Origin: CAZRHH01 sp964599885
Lineage (GTDB): Bacteria; Chloroflexota; Dehalococcoidia; DSTF01; JACRBR01
Direction of reading: 5' to 3'
Length of the DNA: 6,650 nt
Assembly: GCA_964599885.1 (NCBI GenBank)
Contig: CAZRHH010000121.1
Coordinates: forward strand, 1-6,650
Numbering within the stretch: position 1 is the stretch's first letter; every line of letters starts with the position of its first letter. Positions 1 to 5,883 of this stretch are shown here, piece after piece. The notes under the pieces are model-generated. The model was not told the DNA's origin. It saw only the letters and a program-made list of their open reading frames with translations, and did no database searches. Position numbers and translations under genes: made by a program.

Positions 1-29
1 ACGCCCAACCGCGCAGAGGAGGCCCCATC

Positions 30-761
30 ATGCGCACGAGAAACAGCCGCCCGATCCCTTCCACCATCCGATGGCTTCCAGCGGTTGCCGGCGTCTTGTT
101 CGGCATCGCACTCGTCACGTTCGTCGCCGGCCGTGCGATGACCAGCGAGTCCCAAGAAGGCACCATCGAGGTGCGCTACGGCAATGTCATCCTCACCGTG
201 CCACAGCCGGGCACCTCAGATCTGACCGTTGCGCACAAGCCGCCCGTGACCGATGCACAACCGCGTTGGCGTATCCATGCGTACGTCGAACCGCCGCCCG
301 AAGAGCGCGACTACGATGCCGAAGACGAGCAATGGCCGACGCTGGTGATCGATTCGGAAACCGGCGAGGTTTTCAGCGACACGCTGTCGCCCGCACGTCC
401 CGATCTGGCGGAGCCGCTGCTGGCGTCGCTGCGCGTCGACACGTCTCCGCCCAGCGCCGGGTGGCCGTACGATGCCTCGGCGGAACCAGGCGAAAAGCAG
501 GAAGTCGGCAACGTAGAATACTCCAGCCCTGATCAATCGTCGGGCATCATGGTGTGGGTCGCGCAGGGTCTCTGCCGCGAGGGAGACGAGCGCTGCATCG
601 CAACCAGCCTAGGGTTTACGAACACGCGATCGACCATCGTGTTGAACGCGGCGGACGCAAGAGTTTTCCGCCGGTCGGTGCAAGACCAGGACAGCGAAGC
701 GTTTGAGCGGCTCGTTGCTGCTGTGAAGCCGTTGGCACCCAAAGCGGAAAGCGGAAACTGA
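30..761 (+). CDS. Single-pass membrane-anchored protein of unknown function
   Basis: I do not recognise the family. The 243-residue product starts with a basic stretch (several Arg in residues 2-14), then one hydrophobic segment at about residues 16-33, so it is probably an N-terminally anchored protein, or exported with an uncleaved signal, and residues 35-243 face outward. The outer part is hydrophilic and rich in Pro, Asp and Glu (for example PPPEERDYDAEDE at 88-100). It holds only two cysteines, C182 and C189, close enough to form a disulphide. The ATG start is supported by AGAGGAGG at 15-22, seven bases upstream. The stop lies one base before the ATG of the metallopeptidase gene, so the two are very probably co-transcribed, and a role as partner, inhibitor or anchor of that peptidase is possible. 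That role is inference from position only. The 29 bases upstream are too short to show a promoter. Confidence 0.85.
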   Translation: MRTRNSRPIPSTIRWLPAVAGVLFGIALVTFVAGRAMTSESQEGTIEVRYGNVILTVPQPGTSDLTVAHKPPVTDAQPRWRIHAYVEPPPEERDYDAEDEQWPTLVIDSETGEVFSDTLSPARPDLAEPLLASLRVDTSPPSAGWPYDASAEPGEKQEVGNVEYSSPDQSSGIMVWVAQGLCREGDERCIATSLGFTNTRSTIVLNAADARVFRRSVQDQDSEAFERLVAAVKPLAPKAESGN

Positions 762-762
762 A

Positions 763-2046
763 ATGAGGAGGAATTGTACCCGCTTCTTGTTTGGTGCCCT
801 TTGCGGAAGCGCGGTCGCGATCTTTCTAGTGGCGTCAGGCGAAGTGGCCGTCGCCAATCACTATAAGAGCCCAGCCCATTTGACCGCTGATCTGCACGAG
901 GGCCAGTACGATGCGGACTATACGGTCTGCACAAGCGACGCAACCACCTCAGCGCAGTGGAGTAGCGGCGCTGAGGTGTGGGAACAGGCGATGGTCGAAA
1001 GGATCCGCCTACACAAGACTTCATCCCAGTGCAGTGGCGCCGACACTACACGGATCATCTTCATGTGGGAGTACGGTGCCCTCCAATGCCCCCAAGGTGC
1101 GATCGCTTGCCACCTATTCTATCAAGCACTCCCGTACGCGTTTCAGCACACGACATCCTTCACACATTGGCATGTCAACACGACTTATATCGCGTTCAAT
1201 CAGGCACAGTACGGTGGTCTTGCGAGCGATGCGTGGCGTGATGCTGTCTCTGCACATGAGATGGGGCACACGTTTTCTATCGCCGATCACGGAGGAAACC
1301 AGTGTACGGCGCCGTTTCAGCTCATGTCCCAAGTTCCAGCATTTCCGGAGCCGACATTCCCGTGCATTCAGGCCCCGAATCACGATGAGCTCTGCTCGGC
1401 TTGGGATCGCTACAGCTACGATGGCAACGCCGACGCGAACTTCATCGATCTGCCACCATCCAAAGTGTACGACGACACGACGATGGTTCACTCAGACAAC
1501 GCCGAAGACGGCTGCGACGATGATGCGGACAACGACGGGCTAACGAACGCCGCCGAACGATACACGCCGTGCCCATCGTCAAGCGGCCCCACGAACCAGC
1601 GCGTGCGTGACACCGACGGCGACCGCGTGCTCGATGGCGCCGAGTGTTGGTACGGCACGAACCCGAATAGCGCCGCGAGCGTCCCCGGCGTCGGCGGCAC
1701 GGACAGTGACGGCGACTCGTTGAACAATGTTCTTGAGACGTATTTGGGCTCCAACCCAAACGATGTCGATTCTGACGACGATAAACTGTCCGACGGTGTC
1801 GAGTACCGGGGCTACAACAGCGACCCCACCATGGCGAACACCGACGGCGATGTCTGCGCCGACGGCAAAGAGGTCGCGTCCATCGACGCAGACACAACCG
1901 TCGACGTCGTCGATATGCAGCAGGTCGCCGCGCACCAGAGCAACTCCCCGAATCCGCCCTACCACGCGAACTTCGACTACAACAAGAACGGGCAGATCAA
2001 CGTCGCCGACATCCAGCAGGTGGCCGCTCAGCAAGGATCTTGTTAG
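763..2046 (+). CDS. Secreted snapalysin-like zinc metallopeptidase with TSP3-type calcium repeats and dockerin-like C-terminus
   Basis: A predicted extracellular protease of 427 residues. A signal peptide spans about 1-31 (basic start, hydrophobic core, AVA before N32). The catalytic domain contains HEMGHTFSIADH at 165-176: H165 and H169 are zinc ligands, E166 the catalytic base, and D175 matches the third ligand of the HExxHxxGxxD form known from snapalysin (M7). C181 and a Met-turn LMS at 187-189 follow, as in that family. The usual Gly of the motif is Ser172. Five DxDxDGxxxxxE-type loops follow, starting near 254, 283, 314, 336 and 359 (the fifth begins with Asn), as in thrombospondin type 3 repeats. 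The end resembles a type I dockerin: a shortened loop at 375-384 and a complete DxNxNGxIxxxD loop at 405-416, each followed by a similar helix (DMQQVAAHQ, DIQQVAAQQ). The upstream stop is one base away, suggesting translational coupling. The protease class is fairly sure; the substrate is unknown. Confidence 0.9.
   Translation: MRRNCTRFLFGALCGSAVAIFLVASGEVAVANHYKSPAHLTADLHEGQYDADYTVCTSDATTSAQWSSGAEVWEQAMVERIRLHKTSSQCSGADTTRIIFMWEYGALQCPQGAIACHLFYQALPYAFQHTTSFTHWHVNTTYIAFNQAQYGGLASDAWRDAVSAHEMGHTFSIADHGGNQCTAPFQLMSQVPAFPEPTFPCIQAPNHDELCSAWDRYSYDGNADANFIDLPPSKVYDDTTMVHSDNAEDGCDDDADNDGLTNAAERYTPCPSSSGPTNQRVRDTDGDRVLDGAECWYGTNPNSAASVPGVGGTDSDGDSLNNVLETYLGSNPNDVDSDDDKLSDGVEYRGYNSDPTMANTDGDVCADGKEVASIDADTTVDVVDMQQVAAHQSNSPNPPYHANFDYNKNGQINVADIQQVAAQQGSC
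766..771 (+). promoter_or_regulatory. Shine-Dalgarno-like AGGAGG located just inside the peptidase gene
   Basis: AGGAGG lies directly after the ATG at 763, as codons 2-3 (Arg-Arg), while the bases before that ATG (AAAGCGGAAAGCGGAAACTGA) are only weakly purine-rich. The first in-frame alternative start downstream is TTG at 787, fifteen bases from the motif, which is too far for a normal site and would remove the basic n-region of the signal peptide. I therefore keep ATG 763 and read this as a possible site that holds ribosomes finishing the upstream gene (stop 759-761). It may equally be a chance product of two Arg codons. Confidence 0.3.
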
Positions 2047-2047
2047 C

Positions 2048-2123
2048 GGGGTAGCCCCAGTTCGCAGCATCGTTAACGGGTGGCGCTCGCCCGTCGCTGT
2101 GCTCGATCACCAGTTGGCGAGCG
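2048..2123 (+). terminator. Weak hairpins after the peptidase gene; possible terminator without T-tract
   Basis: The 179-base gap between the peptidase gene and the double-cupredoxin gene holds several modest inverted repeats: GGGG/CCCC at 2048-2051 and 2055-2058 with a three-base loop, ACGGG/CCCGT at 2076-2080 and 2090-2094, and CGCTCGCC/GGCGAGCG at 2084-2091 and 2116-2123. None is followed by a run of T, so termination here is only a possibility. I see no convincing promoter in the remainder up to 2213. Confidence 0.25.
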
Positions 2124-2225
2124 GGTCTGCTCAGCGCCGCGGGGCGCGAGCCATTTGCGCCTCACTCCCCCACCGCCCAAGATTGACGCTGCAACGACCA
2201 ACAACCCATCTATGGAGGAGACTGG

Positions 2226-3404
2226 ATGAAACTACGACTGATCATGCTCGCCGCGGTGGCCGGCGTCGCGGCCCTCGCCTTCGGCAGCGCATCCCAGGCC
2301 GCACCCACCGCCGGTAGCGAAGTGACGCTCAACGTCGATGTCGGCGTCGGCACCGGCACCACCGCTGGCAACGTCTTCGCCCCCGGTACCGTCACCATCA
2401 ACACCGGCGACACGATCATCTTCGAGATCGCGTCCGACGAACCGCACACCGTCACCTTCGGCGAAGGCCCGGCCGGTGTGCCGCCGCCGAACTGGGAATC
2501 GACGTTCGGCAACGAGGAATCGCCGGAACCCATTGAGCTCGGACCGGTGAGTTACGACGGCACAGACTTCGTGCACACCGGCGTCATCTTCACCACGTCG
2601 ACACTTGAGATGACGTTCGAGGAAGAGGGCACGTTCCCGTTCATCTGCGCCATCCACCCCGGCATGGCCGGAGAGGTCACCGTCGATGACGCCGAAGACC
2701 GCACAACCCAGGCGGAGGCCGATGCCGCCGCCGACGAAACGCGCGTCTCGATCCTCGCCGAAGTCCCCGGCATCAAGGCTGCGACCGCTGGCCGCGTCAC
2801 GACGACCGCGAACGCCGACGGGACATCGCGTCACAACATCTTCGCAGCCGCCCTCGGCGAGGTCGGCCCGCAGCCCGGCGGCGGCTCCGGCTACATGGAG
2901 ATCTACGACTTCACGCCATCGCCGCTCAACATCCGCGCCGGTGACACCGTCCACTGGCAGTTCCCGTCCCCGCACACCGTGACCTTCACGGCGCCCGGAC
3001 AGGATCCGACGACGCTGGATCCGTTCGGCGAACCAGCGGCGAAGCCGTCACCGGCGTACAACCCGAGCCTCACGTTCAACTCGGGCTTGCTGGCACTCGG
3101 TCCGGGCGCGCCCGCAGACTTCGAGTTGACGTTCCCCACGGCGGGGTCGTTCAACTACGTCTGCCTGCTGCACCAGTTCCTCGGCCAGACGGGCACGATC
3201 AATGTCGCCGCGGGCGCGTCGATCCCGCCGCCACAGGTGCCCGCTCCGGGCGGCGCGCCTGGAGGCGTTATCGCGCCAAATACCGGCGATGGTTCGTCCT
3301 ACGCCGGCAGCCCTGGCGCGCTGCTGCCGCTGCTCGCGCTGGTCGTATTCGCGGGCACGGTCGCCGCGGGCACCGGCCTCCTGCTGGCACGCCGCCGCGC
3401 GTAG
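2226..3404 (+). CDS. Surface-anchored protein with two cupredoxin (plastocyanin-like) domains
   Basis: A predicted extracellular copper protein of 392 residues. The signal peptide covers about 1-25 (cleavage near ASQA/AP). Cupredoxin domain 1 spans about 33-153, with ligands H74 (EPHTV), C141, H144 and M147 (CAIHPGM), giving the C-x2-H-x2-M spacing seen in amicyanin. A linker at about 155-222, with an Ala-rich and acidic first part, leads to domain 2, about 223-327. Domain 2 has H250 (SPHTV), C313 and H316 (CLLHQFL), but Leu319 where the axial Met is expected. The two domains align around their ligands, so they probably arose by duplication. Both have a longer H-to-C stretch (63-67 residues) than small amicyanins. 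A Pro/Gly-rich spacer leads to APNTG at 350-354, a hydrophobic segment at about 364-387 and an Arg tail, resembling a sortase signal. ATG 2226 has GGAGGAG at 2214-2220. A role in electron transfer or copper handling is inferred from the fold. Confidence 0.92.
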   Translation: MKLRLIMLAAVAGVAALAFGSASQAAPTAGSEVTLNVDVGVGTGTTAGNVFAPGTVTINTGDTIIFEIASDEPHTVTFGEGPAGVPPPNWESTFGNEESPEPIELGPVSYDGTDFVHTGVIFTTSTLEMTFEEEGTFPFICAIHPGMAGEVTVDDAEDRTTQAEADAAADETRVSILAEVPGIKAATAGRVTTTANADGTSRHNIFAAALGEVGPQPGGGSGYMEIYDFTPSPLNIRAGDTVHWQFPSPHTVTFTAPGQDPTTLDPFGEPAAKPSPAYNPSLTFNSGLLALGPGAPADFELTFPTAGSFNYVCLLHQFLGQTGTINVAAGASIPPPQVPAPGGAPGGVIAPNTGDGSSYAGSPGALLPLLALVVFAGTVAAGTGLLLARRRA

Positions 3405-3428
3405 CCGCGCCGAAACGAACGAGATGAT

Positions 3429-3460
3429 AGAGGGCGATCGCCGCGCGGCGATCGCCCTCT
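3429..3460 (+). terminator. Intrinsic terminator after the double-cupredoxin gene
   Basis: The 32 bases form a perfect palindrome; folded as RNA, this gives a stem of about 14 bp around a CGCG loop, and it is followed by TTT, so the 3' end reads CTCTTTT before AGC. The stop codon is 24 bases upstream. Each arm contains GGCGATCGCC, itself a palindrome. It separates the double-cupredoxin gene from the downstream ScyD/ScyE-like gene, so these are probably separate transcripts. The T-tract is short, and because the stem is symmetric it could in principle act on either strand. Confidence 0.8.
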
Positions 3461-3551
3461 TTTAGCTCCGGGGGCGTTGTTCATCCCCCTGCGTTTCCGC
3501 CATCCGCCGAAGGCGCACCCGCAGCTCCGCCAAAGATCTGACCAAAAAGTG

Positions 3552-3580
3552 TTTCCGTAACGCACCTGCTCACCTAGAAT
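3552..3580 (+). promoter_or_regulatory. Possible sigma-70-type promoter upstream of the ScyD/ScyE-like gene
   Basis: TAGAAT at 3575-3580 matches four of six bases of the -10 consensus. TTTCCG at 3552-3557 is a poor -35 with a 17-base spacer. The position fits: it lies after the terminator at 3429-3460 and would give a leader of roughly 85 bases before ATG 3672. The surrounding stretch (about 3536-3560) is locally AT-richer than its neighbours. The match is weak and could be chance. Confidence 0.3.
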
Positions 3581-3661
3581 CGCCTTGGCATTACTACGCA
3601 AACACGCCGTGCGGGGCACGGTGGGCGCCGGGTGGGATGTCCTGCCCGGGCAAGTTCTGTT

Positions 3662-3667
3662 GGAGGG
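3662..3667 (+). promoter_or_regulatory. Ribosome binding site GGAGGG that fixes the start at 3672
   Basis: GGAGGG ends four bases before ATG 3672. The open frame continues upstream to a TTG at 3585, but that codon has no purine-rich site before it, and the extra 29 residues would put a signal peptide in the interior of the protein. This site therefore decides for the shorter start. Confidence 0.8.
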
Positions 3668-3671
3668 ACGC

Positions 3672-4919
3672 ATGAAACTTGGAAGGTTCATCATAGGAGT
3701 CTGTGCGCTCGGCGCAGCGCTCGGCATTGGTAGCGCATCGGCGCAGGACGGCGGGCCGCCGCCGCCAACATCGGGCGAGCTGCTCGTCAGCGATCTACAA
3801 AGTGCGCAAGGCTCGACCGTCGGCCCGGATGGCGCCCTGTACGTCGGCGAAGCCGGCACCGGCGAAGGCACGGCGTTCGAGACGCCAGAGGGCGAAGTGT
3901 TCCCCGGCTCGACCGGGCGCATCTCGCGCATCGACCCGGAGACCGGCGTACGCAACACCATAGCCGATGGCCTCCCCTCCGTCGGGTTCGGCGATGGTAG
4001 CGCCACCGGCATCGTCGATGTCGCCTACATGGGTGATGATCTCTACTTCCTCACCACGGGTGGCGGCGCGGCGATGGGGCTCCCCGATTCGCCGAACGGC
4101 GTCTACCGCATCGAAGGCGACGACTTCGAACTCGTCGCAGACATCGGCGGCTTCAATGAAGACAACCCCGTCGACTTTGAGGACGCCGGGCCCAGTGGCA
4201 ATCCGTTTGCCATCCAGGTGCGTGGCAGCGAATTCATCGTCAGCGACGGCAACTACAACCGCGTCCTGCGCGTCACGACCGATGGTGACATCAGCATCCT
4301 CGCCTCGTACGGCAACGTCGTGCCGACCGGCCTCGAAGCAGAAGCCACGGGCCCCGTCTATATGACGAACCTCGGCCCCGGCCCGTTTGCGCCGGCAGAT
4401 GGCAAGATCGTGCGCATCGCTCTTCCGAGCGGTTCGACGACGACCGTCGCCAGCGGCTTCCCGCAGATGATCGATGTCGAGTTCGGCCAGGGTGGTCAGC
4501 TCTACGGACTCAACTTCGGCGACCCCGCTGATGAGGCCGAAGGTTTGCCGCCCCCGACCGGCAAACTTCTCCGCGTCAACACCGGCACCGGCGTGATGAC
4601 GGCGATCGTCGATGGTCTCGCCGCGCCGACGTCGCTCGAGTTCATCGGCGACGACGCGTTCGTGCTGAACCTGCTCGGCCAGGTATGGAAGATCGAAGGC
4701 GTTTCGGCGCTGCAGGCGCTGCCCGTTGCCGCACCGACCAGCGTCGCGCCGCCGCCGCTCGTCGCGACACCGACCCGCGCTACCGGCATCGCAGCACCGG
4801 ACACCGGCAGCGGCCCATCCGGCGGTGGCAGCGACGCGACGCTCTGGTTCGCGGTCGCCGTCATCGGTGCGCTCGGCGTGAGCGCGACCGGCGCTGCGCT
4901 CGCGTTCAAGCGCGGCTAG
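3672..4919 (+). CDS. ScyD/ScyE-family secreted protein (predicted beta-propeller) with C-terminal surface anchor
   Basis: The 415-residue product, read from ATG 3672, has a signal peptide at about 1-24 (SASA/QD). The body matches what I recall of the ScyD/ScyE family: a sequence of blade-like repeats with GPDGALYVGEAG (51-62), TGRISRIDPETG (81-92), GDDLYFLTTGG (121-131), PNGVYRIEGDDFELVADIG (141-159), SDGNYNRVLRV (191-201), GNVVPTGLE (214-222), DVEFGQGGQLYGLNFGD (268-284) and PTSLEFIGDDAFVLNL (319-334). The name comes from cyanobacterial scytonemin clusters, but family members occur widely in bacteria that make no scytonemin, and their biochemical role is not settled. After the propeller come a Pro/Ala/Thr stalk (350-370), APDTG at 375-379, a hydrophobic segment at about 389-411 and the tail KRG. 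This is the same anchor layout as the upstream cupredoxin protein, so it probably stays on the cell surface. The family call is fairly sure; the function is not. Confidence 0.88.
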   Translation: MKLGRFIIGVCALGAALGIGSASAQDGGPPPPTSGELLVSDLQSAQGSTVGPDGALYVGEAGTGEGTAFETPEGEVFPGSTGRISRIDPETGVRNTIADGLPSVGFGDGSATGIVDVAYMGDDLYFLTTGGGAAMGLPDSPNGVYRIEGDDFELVADIGGFNEDNPVDFEDAGPSGNPFAIQVRGSEFIVSDGNYNRVLRVTTDGDISILASYGNVVPTGLEAEATGPVYMTNLGPGPFAPADGKIVRIALPSGSTTTVASGFPQMIDVEFGQGGQLYGLNFGDPADEAEGLPPPTGKLLRVNTGTGVMTAIVDGLAAPTSLEFIGDDAFVLNLLGQVWKIEGVSALQALPVAAPTSVAPPPLVATPTRATGIAAPDTGSGPSGGGSDATLWFAVAVIGALGVSATGAALAFKRG

Positions 4920-4935
4920 CGTAGAGAGATCATTC

Positions 4936-4971
4936 GGGCGGGGCCGCCAACAACGCGCGGCGGCCCCGCCC
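4936..4971 (+). terminator. 13-bp GC hairpin after the ScyD/ScyE-like gene
   Basis: GGGCGGGGCCGCC at 4936-4948 is exactly complementary to 4959-4971, with a ten-base loop AACAACGCGC. It lies 16 bases after the stop codon, the usual place for a terminator. It lacks a T-tract, since CAATACACG follows, so it may act as a factor-assisted terminator or as an RNA 3'-end stabiliser. The tandem repeat array begins only one base after its 3' foot. Confidence 0.6.
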
Positions 4972-4972
4972 C

Positions 4973-5127
4973 TCAATACACGGCGGGCGTACCCTTGCTA
5001 GGCCCCGGTCTCAATACACGTAGGTGCCCCGCTTGCCGGGCCCCGGTCTCAATACACGGGAGGGGCACCCCCTTGCTGGGCCCGGGTCTCAATACACGGT
5101 AGGGGCCCCGCTTGCCGGGCCCCGGTC
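4973..5127. repeat. Four-copy degenerate tandem repeat, unit 38-40 bp
   Basis: Units run 4973-5010, 5011-5048, 5049-5088 and 5089-5127. Each begins with the identical ten bases TCAATACACG and ends in a conserved CTTGC(T/C)(A/G)GGCCC(C/G)GGTC; the stretch between is G-rich then C-rich and varies. Units 2 and 4 are nearly identical (one substitution and one inserted base), and units 1 and 3 share CCCTTGCT where 2 and 4 have CCGCTTGCC, suggesting an ABAB duplication. Unit 4 can form a GGGGCCC/GGGCCCC stem with an eight-base loop. The unit lengths are not multiples of three and the variation does not look coding. There are no unique spacers of constant length and no cas genes nearby, so it is not a CRISPR array. 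Confidence 0.85.
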
Positions 5128-5207
5128 GCTCCGGCAGCAAGGTCGGAAACGTAGAGAAAAAAGAGGTCGTCCAGATAGGCCGTCTAAAGTGAAATGAGAG
5201 ATACATC

Positions 5208-5834
5208 ATGAACCGCACAACAAAGATAGTCGCTACGTTCACACTTGCAGCCGCGCTCGCCCTAACCATCGCCTGCGGCGGCGAGAACGACGACAACGCC
5301 GCAACATCAACACCACAAACGACGCCCCAGCGCGCTGCGGGGTCGACGACAACGCCAACCGGCTCTGCCACCGTTACGCCCGATGAAACACCGGCTGGCC
5401 CGGCAGCGACGCCGACGATCGCGGTTTTCGATCCCGCACCGCGGCCGGCATCGCCCACGACGAACCCGGCGCCGCCACCGCCGCCCCCACCAGCGGCAAC
5501 CGCGACAACTGCGCCACCACCACCACCACCACCGCCGCCGGCCGCGACGACGATCACGATCGCCGCGAGCGGCGTACGTTTCAGCACGGCGTCACTCGCA
5601 GCGCCCGCGAACAGCGCGATCACCGTGGTGTTCAACAACAACGCGCAGGCGCTGCCGCACAACATTGTCTTCTACAACGGCACGTCATCGTCGTCGTCAC
5701 GCCTCGCCGGCACGGAGATAGAGACCGGTCCGGTGACGCAGACGCTGACGCTCGGCCCGCTGTCCGCAGGCTCGTACTACTACGCCTGCACCGCGCACCC
5801 GCAGACCATGACCGGCACCCTCACCGTAAGTTGA
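5208..5834 (+). CDS. Lipoprotein with proline-rich stalk and C-terminal cupredoxin domain
   Basis: The 208-residue product starts with a lipoprotein signal: basic n-region, hydrophobic core and LTIAC with C23 as the predicted lipidated cysteine (the -3 position is Thr, a relaxed lipobox). Residues 24-115 form a low-complexity Thr/Ala/Pro stalk with runs of seven and nine prolines at 89-95 and 103-111. Residues 116-208 form a cupredoxin domain with ligands H151 (LPHNIVF), C194, H197 and M201 (CTAHPQTM). The H-to-M gap of four residues is one longer than in amicyanin and one shorter than in plastocyanin. This is the third cupredoxin domain in the window, held on the outer face of the membrane and separated from it by the stalk. 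ATG 5208 has a modest TGAGAG at 5195-5200. I see no clear promoter between the repeats and this site. It converges on the R3H gene. Copper-dependent electron transfer is inferred from the fold. Confidence 0.9.
   Translation: MNRTTKIVATFTLAAALALTIACGGENDDNAATSTPQTTPQRAAGSTTTPTGSATVTPDETPAGPAATPTIAVFDPAPRPASPTTNPAPPPPPPPAATATTAPPPPPPPPPAATTITIAASGVRFSTASLAAPANSAITVVFNNNAQALPHNIVFYNGTSSSSSRLAGTEIETGPVTQTLTLGPLSAGSYYYACTAHPQTMTGTLTVS
5514..5535 (+). repeat. CCA/CCG trinucleotide run within the lipoprotein gene
   Basis: Near-perfect CCA triplets followed by CCG triplets encode the nine-proline run (residues 103-111) of the lipoprotein stalk. Triplet slippage here would change stalk length without breaking the frame. 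A shorter, less regular CCG/CCC run encoding seven prolines lies at about 5472-5492. Confidence 0.7.
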
Positions 5835-5883
5835 TGCGTCGGTCGCAGCAGAGACGGTCGCGTTCCATGACAAGCGAGATGTA

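Noticed and set aside
2183..2213. Promoter with TTGACG at 2183 upstream of the cupredoxin gene
   Set aside because: TTGACG is a good -35, but the only -10-like bases (ATCTAT at 2208-2213) need a 19-base spacer and would start the transcript inside the ribosome binding site.
2232..2975. 247-residue frame on the - strand opposite the double-cupredoxin gene
   Set aside because: Antisense shadow; the opposite strand has complete copper motifs, a signal peptide and a strong ribosome binding site.
3461..3470. TTTAGCTCCG shared between the end of the first terminator and the palindrome at 5894-5903
   Set aside because: A ten-base identity without extension on either side; likely chance or common hairpin wording.
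3470..3489. GGGGG/CCCCC inverted repeat after the first terminator
   Set aside because: Only five pairs with a ten-base loop and no T-tract; the adjacent 32-base palindrome already explains termination.
3585..3671. N-terminal extension of the ScyD/ScyE-like protein from TTG 3585
   Set aside because: No ribosome binding site before the TTG, and the extension would bury the signal peptide; GGAGGG before ATG 3672 supports the shorter start.
3795..4976. 393-residue open frame on the - strand across the ScyD/ScyE-like gene
   Set aside because: Composition is Arg/Ala/Asp-rich as expected for an antisense frame of a high-G+C gene; the + strand product has a signal peptide, family motifs and a ribosome binding site.
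4973..5127. CRISPR array
   Set aside because: The conserved parts lie at both ends of each unit, the middle is a varied G/C-rich stretch of only about ten to fifteen bases rather than unique spacers, and there are no cas genes.
4973..5665. 230-residue glycine-rich frame on the - strand
   Set aside because: It is the antisense of the poly-proline stalk (poly-Gly) plus a read through the tandem repeats, whose unit lengths are not multiples of three. No family motifs.
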